From contig NZ_AP024898.1 in assembly GCF_024529975.1 (NCBI RefSeq), positions 310,001-374,000 of the forward strand: 64,000 nucleotides of DNA, in the 5' to 3' direction. The DNA comes from Vibrio quintilis. GTDB taxonomy: Bacteria > Pseudomonadota > Gammaproteobacteria > Enterobacterales > Vibrionaceae. Positions 48,447 to 58,028 of the stretch are shown piece after piece; the stretch's first letter is position 1; each line of letters begins with the position of its first letter. Both the position numbers and the translations under genes were made by a program. Under the pieces are notes generated by a model. It did no database searches. It saw only the letters and a list, made by a program, of their open reading frames with translations, and was not told the origin of the DNA.

Positions 48447-50147
48447 TTAAGCTTCGGTTGTTTCTGCTTCAGCTGTTGAGGTTTCTTCAACTGCTGCCAT
48501 TTTCTCCGGCACATGCCGGTAAAACTCAGCATCGATTGCCGGTTCGATATAGTTACCCAGAATAATATCTGCAGCTTTCTCTGCGACCATCATTGTTGGT
48601 GCATACAGGTTACCATTGGTGATTGCCGGGAAGATAGAAGCATCAACCACACGCAGGTTTTTCACCCCGTGAACTTTCAGCTCAGCATCAACAACGGCCA
48701 TCTCATCGTAACCCATCTTACAGGTACAGCTTGGGTGATAAGCACTTTCACCATCGCGGGCAACGAAGTCGAGAATTTCTTCATCGGTCTGTACCGATGG
48801 CCCTGGTGCCAGCTCTTCACCACGCAGGTGATCAAAGGCTGGTTGCTCAATGATATTCCGGGTACAACGAATCGCCTGAACCCATTCTTTACGCTCCTGT
48901 TCTGTTGACAGATAGTTAAACAGAATCTCTGGCTTCTGATCCGGATCGTTTGATCTGATTTTCACGTGCCCACGAACGTCAGTATTCATCGGACCGACGT
49001 GCAGCTGGAAGCCGTGACCGTCACGTGGTGCACTGCCGTCATAGCGGATTGCCAGTGGCAGGAAGTGATATTGCAGGTTTGGATAAGCCACTTCATCATT
49101 ACCACGGATAAAGCCACCCGCTTCAAAGTGGTTAGTTGCGGCTTTCCCTTTGCGGCGGAATAACCAGTCAAAACCAATCTTAGGCTGATTATACCATTTC
49201 AGCGCCGGATACATACTGACCGGCTCTTTACAGGTGTACTGAACATATAGTTCCAGGTGATCCTGAAGGTTTTCACCGACCCCCGGCAGATGATGAACCG
49301 GGTTAATGCCTAAAGCGCGCAACTCTTCTTCATTCCCCACACCGGACAGTTGCAGCAGTTTAGGTGAGTTGATCGCACCGCCACAGGAGATGATTTCACC
49401 GCCGTATACAGTGTGATTTTTCTTGCGGCGTTTAAACTCAACACCAATCGCTGTTTTGCCGTCGAAAATCACCCGGTTTGCTGTTGCGCCGGTCAGAACG
49501 GTCAGGTTTTTACGGTTTTTCACCGGATGCAGATAAGCGCGGGCAGCACTTAAACGACGGCCGCGGTAAATATTCTGGTCAAAGGCACCAAAACCTTCCT
49601 GCTGATAACCGTTGACATCATCGGTCAGCGGGTAGCCGGCTTCCTGAGTTGCTTTAAAGAATGCATCAAACAGCGGGTTGTCGCAGGCCGGGGTTGAAAT
49701 CGCCAGCGGGCCATTGTCGCCGTGATAGGTATCCGCACCTTTCAGGCGGGTTTCAAATTTGCGGAAGTAAGGTAAACAATGCTTATAATCCCAGTTTTCC
49801 AGCCCTTCGTAGCGGCCCCATTTTTCATAGTCCAGTGCGTTACCACGGATATAAATCATACCGTTAATACAGCTGCTGCCGCCTAAAACTTTTCCACGGG
49901 GCTGGGCAATTTTACGATTGTTCATGCAGGGTTCAGGCTCAGATTCATACAACCAGTTATATGTGCCGTCCGTCAATAAATAGGTTAAGGCTGCCGGCAT
50001 ATGAATCCGGAAGTCGAGCCGGTGATCCGGGCGTCCGGCTTCAAGGACCAGGACTTTATTCTCCGGGTTCGCACTGAGCCGGTTGGCCAGTACACAACCG
50101 GCAGAACCGCCGCCGACAATAATATAATCGTATGATTGGTCTTTCAT
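48447..50147 (-). CDS. GMC oxidoreductase, choline-dehydrogenase-like, second copy (566 aa)
   Basis: An FAD-dependent alcohol dehydrogenase. The dinucleotide motif [18 protein letters not shown], the GMC signature RGKVLGGSSCINGMIYIRG, GGAINSPKLLQLSGVG and the active-site stretches SAYHPSCTCKMG and AITNGNLYAPTMMVAEKAA are intact. It is close to BetA, and the bona fide betA is present at 58029, so this paralogue may oxidise another alcohol or choline. An acidic tail (VEETSTAEAETTEA) is unusual. It follows a GntR regulator by 29 bp on the same strand and probably belongs to its operon. Confidence 0.88.
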   Translation of the reverse strand: MKDQSYDYIIVGGGSAGCVLANRLSANPENKVLVLEAGRPDHRLDFRIHMPAALTYLLTDGTYNWLYESEPEPCMNNRKIAQPRGKVLGGSSCINGMIYIRGNALDYEKWGRYEGLENWDYKHCLPYFRKFETRLKGADTYHGDNGPLAISTPACDNPLFDAFFKATQEAGYPLTDDVNGYQQEGFGAFDQNIYRGRRLSAARAYLHPVKNRKNLTVLTGATANRVIFDGKTAIGVEFKRRKKNHTVYGGEIISCGGAINSPKLLQLSGVGNEEELRALGINPVHHLPGVGENLQDHLELYVQYTCKEPVSMYPALKWYNQPKIGFDWLFRRKGKAATNHFEAGGFIRGNDEVAYPNLQYHFLPLAIRYDGSAPRDGHGFQLHVGPMNTDVRGHVKIRSNDPDQKPEILFNYLSTEQERKEWVQAIRCTRNIIEQPAFDHLRGEELAPGPSVQTDEEILDFVARDGESAYHPSCTCKMGYDEMAVVDAELKVHGVKNLRVVDASIFPAITNGNLYAPTMMVAEKAADIILGNYIEPAIDAEFYRHVPEKMAAVEETSTAEAETTEA

Positions 50148-50176
50148 GTGTTCCCTTACGTAATTAAATGAAAAAT

Positions 50177-50932
50177 TTAAATCAGTTCTGATTCAGTTGA
50201 ATCAATCGTTTGTTGAGCACGATGAAGACATTGTTGCAGCAGCCGGTAATGCTGGCTGACTGCGGCCTGTAAACGAACCGGTTCACGGTTAATCAGGTGG
50301 GTGGCTGTTTCCCGCCAGTTTTCAACCGTTTGACGGCAGAATTCCGGATCCTGATACAGGTTGTTGTCATGAGAGCTGAATCCCTGCTGAAGTGCCTGCA
50401 TGACCCATTCAAAGATTGGGTTTCCTGTCATGCTGGCGAGCAACAGGTTCAGCTGACGATCCGTCTCGCCCAGTTCATGGGCGTGCTGCTGTGGATCGTC
50501 TGCGAATGTTTCCAGTTTGCCGACCGCTGCCAGCATGGCTGTATGCTGTTCTGCGGTTGCCCGGACCATCGCTAACTGTGCGACTGTCTGGTCAATGGTT
50601 TCCCGGAATTCTGCTACCTGATACGGGCCGATATTTTTCTGCTTGAGAAACAGCGCCAGTGATTCACTGATATTGGCAACGTCCACCTGTTTGATAAACG
50701 CGCCACCTTTCTGGCCTTTACGGATTTCAATTAACCCTTTCTGCTTCAGTGCACGAATTGCTTCCCTGATGACACCCCGCCCGGTTCCAAACTGTGTTTG
50801 CAGCTCCCGCTCGCTGGGCAGGCAATCGCCGGGCTGAAGTTTTTGGTTCAGAATCGCTGACTCAATCTGCAGGGCGATATCTTCACTCGCCCGGCCGGCC
50901 TGAACCTGGTGAAACATCATTTCTTCAGACAA
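50177..50932 (-). CDS. GntR family (FadR subgroup) transcriptional regulator (251 aa)
   Basis: A winged HTH at about 20-85 (LQPGDCLPSERELQTQFGTGRGVIREAIRALKQKGLI) is followed by a C-terminal FadR-type helical ligand domain. The TTG at 50932 has AAGGA nine bases upstream; an ATG four codons later is an alternative. It leads the GMC oxidoreductase gene and is divergent from a binding-protein gene. Two near-identical operator-like palindromes lie upstream (50965-50981 and 51028-51044), so autoregulation is likely. Confidence 0.9.
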   Translation of the reverse strand: MSEEMMFHQVQAGRASEDIALQIESAILNQKLQPGDCLPSERELQTQFGTGRGVIREAIRALKQKGLIEIRKGQKGGAFIKQVDVANISESLALFLKQKNIGPYQVAEFRETIDQTVAQLAMVRATAEQHTAMLAAVGKLETFADDPQQHAHELGETDRQLNLLLASMTGNPIFEWVMQALQQGFSSHDNNLYQDPEFCRQTVENWRETATHLINREPVRLQAAVSQHYRLLQQCLHRAQQTIDSTESELI

Positions 50933-50964
50933 CTTCTTACTTCCTTTGATGGTTATTTTTATAC

Positions 50965-51044
50965 TTTTGGTACGACCATTGATGGCTATTATACGTATTT
51001 TTCTGCTTAAATCGAGTGTGAAATGGATTTTGGTAGGACCATTG
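50965..51044. promoter_or_regulatory. Pair of GntR/FadR-type operator-like sites
   Basis: TTTTGGTACGACCATTG (50965-50981) and TTTTGGTAGGACCATTG (51028-51044) differ at one base. Their TGGT-nnn-ACCA core is the palindrome recognised by several FadR-subgroup regulators such as PdhR and LldR. Centres are 63 bp apart, six helical turns. They lie in the divergent region of the gntR gene and the binding-protein gene at 51386. Confidence 0.7.
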
Positions 51045-51385
51045 GGTGTGCATTTAACGGTAAGTTATTCATCTTTATGGCTATGAAGCGACCTGACGCG
51101 ACTTAGCATCGATATGCGCTACCTGTCGCTCTGGACTTCATTTTCCCTCTTCATGTAGAGTAAAAACGTAACATCATAAGCCTGTATGCCTCAGAGAGGC
51201 CGGGTTATCAAACAAATATAACTATTCCAGTCTTTTGGCCTTTCAATCTGGTTTGTCGCAACCTTGTCCTGCGATGTTGACAAAACGTTTGTTTCAGCAG
51301 AGAAGTATTCACAAGATAACCGGTGATGCCGGGATTGCATCACGATGAAAGGCCGGAAGTAAAATTGATACAGGAAGGAATCGCG

Positions 51386-52159
51386 ATGATAAGAAAAATT
51401 GCATGTTTATTGCTGGCACTGACAGGCCTGACGGGACAAACCAGTGCGTTTGCCAAAGAGACGATCCGCATTGGGGTTGATGCGACCTATCCACCGTTTG
51501 AATATACCAAACCGGATGGCACGCTGGCCGGATTCGAAATTGAACTGGGCAATGCGATGTGTGAAAAAGTTCAGGCTGAATGTGTCTGGGTACCCATGAG
51601 CTTTGACGGGCTGATTCCGGCACTGAAAGTGAAAAAAATTGATGCAGTATTTTCTTCGCTGGGTATTTCAGAGAAGCGTAAGAAAGTTGTCGATTTCTCT
51701 GACCGGACCTGGACCGGATTTTCTTCCATGCTGAGCCTGAAGCGCCTTAATCTTCAGCCGGCAGCTGAATCGCTGAAAGGCAAAGTTCTGGGTGTGCTGC
51801 AGGGATCCATTCAGGAAGACTTCGCCAGAAAAAAACTCATGCCGCATGGTGTCAGTGTTCAGGCATACCAGACTCAGGAACAGGTCTATGCTGACCTGCT
51901 GAACGGCCGGATTGATGCTTCCATGCAGGATATGACGCAGGCGCAGACCGGTTTTATTGAGAAAGGAAAACATCCTGAGTTTGCCAACCAGAAGGTTGTG
52001 GATGAACTGCTGCCGGCAGACAGTGCAATCGCTATCCGTAAAGGTGATTCACGTACGATGGGGCTGATCAACCGTGGTATCAGTGCGATTCATGCTGACG
52101 GAACCTATGACCGGATTCAGCGTCAGTTCTTTGGTGACCTTGATCTGTATAACAAGTAA
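51386..52159 (+). CDS. Polar amino-acid-binding protein, second copy (257 aa)
   Basis: A family-3 periplasmic binding protein with the signal peptide LLLALTGLTGQTSAFA|KETIR. RIGVDATYPPFEYTKPDGTL, FDGLIPALKVKKIDAVFSSL and NGRIDASMQDM follow the HisJ/ArgT type. ATG 51386 has AAGGA upstream. There is no permease or ATPase next to it; the nearest such set is at 30398-32582, and it could share that. It precedes an AotO/AstE-like gene, and in Pseudomonas both types of gene lie in the arginine transport operon. The ligand is probably a cationic amino acid or a derivative. Confidence 0.88.
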   Translation: MIRKIACLLLALTGLTGQTSAFAKETIRIGVDATYPPFEYTKPDGTLAGFEIELGNAMCEKVQAECVWVPMSFDGLIPALKVKKIDAVFSSLGISEKRKKVVDFSDRTWTGFSSMLSLKRLNLQPAAESLKGKVLGVLQGSIQEDFARKKLMPHGVSVQAYQTQEQVYADLLNGRIDASMQDMTQAQTGFIEKGKHPEFANQKVVDELLPADSAIAIRKGDSRTMGLINRGISAIHADGTYDRIQRQFFGDLDLYNK

Positions 52160-52258
52160 CAAGAAGCAAAAAAACGCCCTGGTCAGCTATGAGCCGGGGC
52201 AATATTTATTCATCAATACTTTATTTCCTCACTTTCAGCCTGAAGAAGTTACAACATC

Positions 52259-53374
52259 ATGAAACATCAACAACATCCGCTTATTTCCCCGGTTCCAGGT
52301 ACACAGCGTGTGATCGACAGCTTTCATTTCGGCACACCGGGCTGTGGGAAGAAAATCTATATTCAGGCCTCTTTGCATGCTGACGAACTGCCCGGCATGC
52401 TGGTGGCGTGGAAACTGAAACAGCAGCTGACTGAGCTGGAAGAGCAGGGGCTGATTCAGGGAGAAATTGTACTGGTTCCGGTTGCCAATCCGATTGGCCA
52501 GAATCAACATCTGATGGATGTTCATCTGGGGCGCTACGAAACCGAAACCGGGCAGAATTTTAACCGCGGCTACTATGATACCTTTGAGCAGGTTGCGGAG
52601 CTGGTGGAAAATCAACTCTCACAAGATCCGCAGGAGAATCAGAAAATTATCCGGCTGGCGCTGCGGCAGGCGATTCAGTCATGGCATGTCGGGACTGAAA
52701 TGCATGCCATGCAAAAAACGCTGCAACTGCTTTGCTGTGATGCGGATGTAATTATTGATATGCATTGTGATTTTGAAGCTGTGCAGCATGTTTACAGTAC
52801 TTACTATTCATGGGAAAGCATGATTCCGCTGGCTTGCTATCTGGATTCAAAAGCCAATATGCTGGCTGATGAAACCGGCGGTAATCCGTTCGATTCTGCT
52901 TTTGATATGGTGTGGCAGCGACTGCACGCCCGCTTCGGCGACATCATTCCCAAAGGTTGCCAGTCGGTCACGCTGGAGTTATGCGGACAGGCCGATGTGT
53001 ATCATGGTAAAAGTGATCAGGATGCGGTCGCTCTGCTCAATTATCTGCGCCATATGGAAGTCGTGGTTGATCGTGCGGCTGATACATTTTCACCTGAATC
53101 ACTTTATGTGAGTGATCTGTCGGCGGTTGAACCGCTCAAAAGCCCGATTGGTGGCGTTTTAGTGCTGTGCGCTGAGCCCGGAGACACGATTAAAGCCGAT
53201 CAACTGATTGCGGAAGTGATTAACCCAATCACAGATGAGGTTGCGCAAATCCGTGCAACTCAGCCGGGGTTATTGTTTTCCCGCTCGATGCGGCGAACCG
53301 CAACGGCAGGTATGCTGGTGGCGCATGTGGCCGGAAAAGTACCGGTTCGCAGCGGATATCTGCTGGCGCCCTGA
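52259..53374 (+). CDS. AotO-like succinylglutamate desuccinylase/aspartoacylase-family protein (371 aa)
   Basis: An M14-like zinc amidase fold. The metal site ASLHADELPGML resembles the HxxE motif, and DADVIIDMHCDFEAVQHVY supplies a later His. A C-terminal beta-rich stretch (PIGGVLVLCAEPGDTIKADQ) looks biotinyl-like. No signal peptide. As I recall, the aotO gene of the Pseudomonas arginine transport operon encodes a protein of this family, and here it pairs with a second binding protein. It may deacylate an imported amino-acid derivative; the substrate is an inference only. Confidence 0.8.
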   Translation: MKHQQHPLISPVPGTQRVIDSFHFGTPGCGKKIYIQASLHADELPGMLVAWKLKQQLTELEEQGLIQGEIVLVPVANPIGQNQHLMDVHLGRYETETGQNFNRGYYDTFEQVAELVENQLSQDPQENQKIIRLALRQAIQSWHVGTEMHAMQKTLQLLCCDADVIIDMHCDFEAVQHVYSTYYSWESMIPLACYLDSKANMLADETGGNPFDSAFDMVWQRLHARFGDIIPKGCQSVTLELCGQADVYHGKSDQDAVALLNYLRHMEVVVDRAADTFSPESLYVSDLSAVEPLKSPIGGVLVLCAEPGDTIKADQLIAEVINPITDEVAQIRATQPGLLFSRSMRRTATAGMLVAHVAGKVPVRSGYLLAP

Positions 53375-53397
53375 TCTTGCGGGAGCGGAAAAAATGA

Positions 53398-53425
53398 AGC
53401 CCGGCGATGCAGCCGGGCTATTTTA
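53398..53425 (+). terminator. Intrinsic terminator after the AotO-like gene
   Basis: AGCCCGGC and GCCGGGCT with a 6-nt loop, followed by ATTTTA. Confidence 0.85.
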
Positions 53426-53474
53426 CTGATTTATTTATCGTCTGGTTAATGACACCGGACCAGCAGAGAAAAGC

Positions 53475-54353
53475 TTATGGACGGCCGAAGTCTGTTGTCC
53501 AGTAAACTGAGTACGCAGAACCGGCTGCTGTGCGCTTATCAGCACCCATTTCTGTGAAATTCTGGTTCATAATATTGCTGCAATGGCCGCTGCTTTCGAG
53601 CCATCCTTCCATCACCTGATCGACACTGCTGTATCCGGCAGCAATGTTTTCTCCCCACCAGGAAGCGTTATATCCGGCGTCTGAAATACGCTCATCCATT
53701 GTTGAACCGTCTGAACCTGTGTGAGAGAAGATATTATTGGTTGCCATATCCGTATTGTGTCTTGCTGCCGCCGTGGCCAGTTTACAATTCCACGTCAGAG
53801 CCGGGGCGGCTGGATAGTAAGTACTGCCACAGTTTCTGCCTTCACTACGGGCTGTATTGTGGGCGGCCAGCAATGCACTTTGTGTGGCTGTCATTTCACA
53901 GTCGCCTGTGGTTTGCCCGCTATCACTGTTCCCGCTGTTGTCACTATCTCCCTGACTTGCCGCACTGTAGCTGGCAAGTAGTGTGACGCCGGAGTAATCA
54001 TAATAACCGTGCAGCATAATGTAATATGTGGTGTCAGTTTTTGTCAGGCTGCTGCAACTTTCGTTGTTACCGGTTTGATAAGGCCGGCAGTCATAACTAT
54101 TCACCGTTGGTTGTTGCCCGGCTTTGACATAAAGGTCGACATCCCCGCTGCCGTCACTGGTTTTAATCACCAGATTTGTCGCGTTCGCAGGTACCTGAAT
54201 TGTAAAATATTGCTGGCTGTTGGTTGTGCCGCTCAAACCAGTGATAGATTCGCCGTTGGTCAGTGCTGTTTCATTCGCAGCATAAACCTGACTGAAAGGG
54301 AGCAGGCAGGCGATGAGCCCGGGGAGGGCGTATTTAGCTTTTAGTTGAATCAT
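53475..54353 (-). CDS. Secreted CAP/SCP-domain protein with PPC-like domain (292 aa)
   Basis: The signal peptide is LIACLLPFSQVYA|ANETA. Residues about 30-135 form a pre-peptidase C-terminal (PPC) type beta domain with YFTIQVPANATNLVIKTSDG and DVDLYVKAG. A Ser/Asp/Gly/Asn-rich linker (about 135-150) joins it to a CAP domain with LLAAHNTARSEGR, LTWNCKLATAAARHN, FSHTGSDGSTMDERI, GENIAAGY and GHCSNIMNQNF. The CAP conserved His/Glu pair is visible. Such proteins are extracellular; their role in bacteria is poorly known. Confidence 0.9.
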   Translation of the reverse strand: MIQLKAKYALPGLIACLLPFSQVYAANETALTNGESITGLSGTTNSQQYFTIQVPANATNLVIKTSDGSGDVDLYVKAGQQPTVNSYDCRPYQTGNNESCSSLTKTDTTYYIMLHGYYDYSGVTLLASYSAASQGDSDNSGNSDSGQTTGDCEMTATQSALLAAHNTARSEGRNCGSTYYPAAPALTWNCKLATAAARHNTDMATNNIFSHTGSDGSTMDERISDAGYNASWWGENIAAGYSSVDQVMEGWLESSGHCSNIMNQNFTEMGADKRTAAGSAYSVYWTTDFGRP

Positions 54354-54718
54354 TTTCTTTATCCTCAGCAGGAGATTAAATCAAGGAAACGATTACTCAA
54401 TTGTTTCCCAGCGAATTGACGTTGTGTGTCTGTTTTCCCGACTGAGATATCAGAAAGACTCAGTCCGGAATATTGGAATTTGTTTGGGTGAGACGGGATT
54501 ATTTTTGCGACGAATAGTATAGAAATAAAGCGATATCAGAAAGTTGAATACAATGAATATTCGCTGATTTGATACCTTCTCCTGAGAACAGCTGTTTATT
54601 GTTGATATAAATAATATTTGTGGTTAACAGACTCTGCTGATTGTCAATAAAACTATTTTTATACCCAAGCAACCTGCATCTTCAGGTTGTTTGGGTATAT
54701 CAGGGAACCGGACAGCGG
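54354..54718. other. Gene-free gap with full palindromic repeat
   Basis: Promoter side of the CAP gene and 3' side of the XRE gene. Apart from the palindrome at 54660-54700, I see no gene or clear signal. Confidence 0.5.
54660..54700. repeat. Full palindromic repeat, best copy
   Basis: TATACCCAAGCAACCTG and CAGGTTGTTTGGGTATA around a 6-nt loop, with one G-T mismatch in 17 pairs. It lies 18 bp beyond the XRE regulator stop and may also end its transcript. Confidence 0.85.
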
Positions 54719-55579
54719 TTAATTCTCTGATGCACTAAAAATATGTGGTGAATTCAGGTTACCGGCGGTTTCCAGCCGGGCACGGATGGCAGGCGAAATG
54801 GTGTCACTATCGAGGGGATACAGGCCGATGCCATCCAGTTTGCTGCGCAGCGGGGTGTCCGGGCTGAGCCGCTCAAATACAATTCTTGAAGCGAAGGGAA
54901 TACGGGAATTACGTCCCTGTATGCCAAGCGTGATACCGGACAACAGGCTGAAACTGCCTTTGGTTGCTCCGTATAAAATTGTCTGGGAAATTGCCCGCTG
55001 GCAGTGTACACCGTAATCAATAATCTGAATCCGCTCGCCCAGCAGAAAGACAATACCGACGAATTTTCCGATTTCGTAGCCATCCAGCATGGCCTGACCC
55101 GGCTCAGCTCTTTCATAAAAGTGGGAATAGCAAATACCTTCTTTCAATGACAGGCGGGCAAAACTTTTGCTGACATAGCCTTCATATGATGGGGTCAGAT
55201 AATAGTAATAATAATCACCGAGATAACGGTCAATATCCTGTGAGCTGGTCAGCATCATATTTTCCAGCAGCCGGGTATGACGCTGCCCGGCCGGGCTGTC
55301 ATCCAGAATACTTTGCGGTTTCCGGTTGCGTTCCCGGGCAGAAATGAGGGCTTTGAACTGATCGGCGGGCAGGGTAATTTCTTCGCTTTCCACGCCAAAA
55401 AAATCGCAGATTTTCCGCAGGCTCTGGATGGTCGGTATACTGCTGCCACGGAGATATTTTGAAAACTGCTGGCGGTTCATCGCCATTTTCCGGCAGCAAT
55501 CGGAGATGCTGTCACTGTAGCTGCAAAGCAGACGGAGGTTGATTGCCAGATTGTTTGTGTCCGTTTTTTTCTGATTCAT
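54719..55579 (-). CDS. XRE family regulator with C-terminal effector domain (286 aa)
   Basis: An N-terminal helix-turn-helix (ISDCCRKMAMNRQQFSKYLRGSSIPTIQSLRKICDFFGV, about 25-65) is followed by a C-terminal domain of about 190 residues without a family I can name. ATG 55579 is my start; a GTG at 55597 is possible, and neither has a strong ribosome site. It is divergent from betI across a 359-bp gap, so it could sense a betaine-pathway compound or control the bet operon. That is only positional evidence. Confidence 0.8.
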   Translation of the reverse strand: MNQKKTDTNNLAINLRLLCSYSDSISDCCRKMAMNRQQFSKYLRGSSIPTIQSLRKICDFFGVESEEITLPADQFKALISARERNRKPQSILDDSPAGQRHTRLLENMMLTSSQDIDRYLGDYYYYYLTPSYEGYVSKSFARLSLKEGICYSHFYERAEPGQAMLDGYEIGKFVGIVFLLGERIQIIDYGVHCQRAISQTILYGATKGSFSLLSGITLGIQGRNSRIPFASRIVFERLSPDTPLRSKLDGIGLYPLDSDTISPAIRARLETAGNLNSPHIFSASEN

Positions 55580-55900
55580 ACCGTTACTTTGATTCACCTG
55601 TGCGCATCGGGTCTTGTTGATACTTTGATAATGTACTTGATTTACCCGCCGATTGCGACTGTCCGCAATTGGTCACGGGGGTCACCGTGACATGCAGATG
55701 TTTAATGTCAGAAAGCTCAGTTTCCCCAGATATTGTATGGATAAATGCAAGACCTCAAATAATTTTATTACGGCCATGAACAATGTGCCATTACGTAACC
55801 TATTGATTAATGATGAAAACATTATCTGTCATTTTAAGTTGTGACTCATTTATCAGTAAAATTTAATTTGAACTCTAACTATATCTCTGGCATTTTATAT

Positions 55901-55922
55901 TTAACTAATCGTTCAATAAAAA
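55901..55922. promoter_or_regulatory. Putative BetI operator
   Basis: TTAACTAATCGTTCAATAAA lies 17 bp before the betI ATG. It resembles the BetI site known from E. coli (core of the GATTGGACGTTCAATAT type). BetI would bind here in the absence of choline. In V. harveyi the bet-pro operon is also known to be controlled by the quorum-sensing regulator LuxR; I do not claim a LuxR site here. Confidence 0.5.
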
Positions 55923-55938
55923 ATAATCACGTCACTTT

Positions 55939-56535
55939 ATGCCGAAGACAGGAATGCCTGATATCAGGAAACCACAGCTGGTGAATGCCACTATGTCTGT
56001 GATTGATCGGGTCGGGCTACACGCTGCCAGTATTGCTTTAATCAGCAAAGAAGCTGGATTGTCTGCCGGAATTATCAATCACTACTTTGGTGGCAAGCAT
56101 GGGTTGCTTGAAGAAACGATGCGGGAAATCCTGCGTCAGCACGGACGCACGATTCAGAACCTGCTGAAAAACATTCCGCCGGAACAGCATCAGATGCGGA
56201 TTAATGCCATTATCAGCGGCAACTTTGAAGGCTATCAGGCAGAAAGCAAGGTCGTGAAAGTCTGGCTGGCTTTCTGGTCTTATGCGATGCATGACAAACA
56301 GCTCAGCCGGTTACAAAGAGTCAATGAAAAGCGGTTAATCTCGCACTTAAAAATCGAATTGAAAGCACTTCTGCCTTTTGACCGGGTGATTCCGGTTGCT
56401 CAGGGAGTTGCGTCACTGATTGACGGACTCTGGTTGCGCGGGGCGCTGAATCCGCAGGGGATCGATGTGGCAAAAGCCCGGGATATCATCAATGATTATC
56501 TGAACCTGCAACTCAAATTTTACGCAAAAACATAA
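55939..56535 (+). CDS. betI: Transcriptional repressor BetI (198 aa)
   Basis: A TetR-family choline-sensing repressor of the bet genes. The HTH is [30 protein letters not shown] (about 33-60), and [27 protein letters not shown] is a BetI family stretch. Length equals E. coli BetI (195). It is the first gene of the operon betI-betB-betA-choX-choW-choV, an arrangement typical of vibrios. Confidence 0.96.
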   Translation: MPKTGMPDIRKPQLVNATMSVIDRVGLHAASIALISKEAGLSAGIINHYFGGKHGLLEETMREILRQHGRTIQNLLKNIPPEQHQMRINAIISGNFEGYQAESKVVKVWLAFWSYAMHDKQLSRLQRVNEKRLISHLKIELKALLPFDRVIPVAQGVASLIDGLWLRGALNPQGIDVAKARDIINDYLNLQLKFYAKT

Positions 56536-56553
56536 CGAATTAAGTCAGATAAA

Positions 56554-58014
56554 ATGGAAATTAAATCTTTGTATATTGACGGCAAAGCCGTTATGGCAAC
56601 GTCTGGTGAGACGTTTTCTAACTACAATCCGGCGACCGGAGAAGTGATTGCTGAACTTGGGCAGGCTTCTGCGCAGGATATGGATAAAGCGATTGAATCC
56701 GCGAAATGTGGTTTTGCAGTCTGGTCGGCGATGTCACCGACTGAACGCAGCCGGATTCTGCTTAAAGCGGTCGCCATTCTTCGCGAGCGAAATGATGAAC
56801 TGGCCCGGATTGAAGTGCTGGATACCGGAAAAGCGCTGCAGGAAGCGATTGATGTTGATGTCGTGACCGGAGCCGACGTGATCGAATACTTTGCCGGGCT
56901 GGCACCTGCAATGCAGGGTGAGCAGCAACCGCTTGGACAGAGTCAGTTTTTCTATACCCGTCGCGAGCCACTGGGTATTTGTGCCGGTATCGGTGCATGG
57001 AATTACCCGATTCAGATTGCGATGTGGAAATCAGCCCCGGCACTGGCGGCCGGGAATGCGATGATTTTTAAACCTTCCGAAGAAACACCGACCGGAGCGC
57101 TGAAACTGGCAGAGATCTTTACTGAAGCCGGGATGCCGGATGGTGTGTTTAATGTATTGCAGGGTGATTATCGTGTCGGTCAGATGCTGACAGCACACCC
57201 GGATATTGCCAAGGTTTCCTTTACCGGTGAAACCGGCACCGGCAAAGCCGTGATGACAGACAGCGCGAAAACACTGAAGTCAGTCACGATGGAGCTGGGT
57301 GGTAAATCTCCGATGATCATTTTCGATGATGCGAAGCTGGATCAGGCGGTGTCAGCGGCGATGACAGCGAACTTCTATACCCAGGGCGAGGTTTGTACCT
57401 GTTGTACGCGGGTGTTCGTGCATGAAAATATTTACGATGCCTTTGTTGCACAGGTGAAAGCACGCACTGAAAAAATGACCATTGGTGATCCGATGGACAT
57501 CAACACACAGGTGGGTTCTCTGATCTCGAAAGAGCATCTGGGCAAGGTTTTGGGCATGATCGAACAGGCCAAAACCAGTGGTGCAACCCTGCTGACCGGT
57601 GGTTATCAGGTCACAGATAATGGTCTGGAGAAGGGCAGCTTTGTGATTCCGACCGTGTTTACGGATTGTACCGATGAGATGCCGCATGTACAGCAGGAAA
57701 TTTTCGGCCCTGTCATGTCTGTGCTGAAGTTTAGTGATGAAGATGAAGTGGTTCGTCGTGCCAATGACACTGATTATGGCCTGGCCGCTTCCGTGTTTAC
57801 TCAGAATCTGGCACGCGCGCACCGTGTGATTCATCAGATTGAAGCCGGGATTTGCTGGGTGAATACCTGGGGTGATTCTCCGGCGGAAATGCCGGTTGGT
57901 GGCTATAAACACTCCGGTGTTGGCCGTGAAAACGGCCCGGAAACGCTGCTTCATTACACACAGACCAAGAGTGTTCTGATTGAAATGAATGACTTTGAAG
58001 GTCCATACGCGTAA
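56554..58014 (+). CDS. betB: Betaine aldehyde dehydrogenase BetB (486 aa)
   Basis: Oxidises betaine aldehyde to glycine betaine with NAD(P)+. [24 protein letters not shown], the loop [11 protein letters not shown], the Glu in [10 protein letters not shown] and the catalytic Cys in [12 protein letters not shown] are all visible. Length fits E. coli BetB (490). It lies 18 bp after betI and 14 bp before betA. Confidence 0.96.
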   Translation: MEIKSLYIDGKAVMATSGETFSNYNPATGEVIAELGQASAQDMDKAIESAKCGFAVWSAMSPTERSRILLKAVAILRERNDELARIEVLDTGKALQEAIDVDVVTGADVIEYFAGLAPAMQGEQQPLGQSQFFYTRREPLGICAGIGAWNYPIQIAMWKSAPALAAGNAMIFKPSEETPTGALKLAEIFTEAGMPDGVFNVLQGDYRVGQMLTAHPDIAKVSFTGETGTGKAVMTDSAKTLKSVTMELGGKSPMIIFDDAKLDQAVSAAMTANFYTQGEVCTCCTRVFVHENIYDAFVAQVKARTEKMTIGDPMDINTQVGSLISKEHLGKVLGMIEQAKTSGATLLTGGYQVTDNGLEKGSFVIPTVFTDCTDEMPHVQQEIFGPVMSVLKFSDEDEVVRRANDTDYGLAASVFTQNLARAHRVIHQIEAGICWVNTWGDSPAEMPVGGYKHSGVGRENGPETLLHYTQTKSVLIEMNDFEGPYA

Positions 58015-58028
58015 GCGGGAGTCAGATC

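Noticed and set aside
55653..55844. 63-codon frame between the XRE and betI genes
   Set aside because: Lies in the divergent regulatory region and has no ribosome site or recognisable content.
57352..57954. 200-codon minus-strand frame inside betB
   Set aside because: Fully antisense to a clear gene, with His/Arg-rich text typical of a shadow frame.
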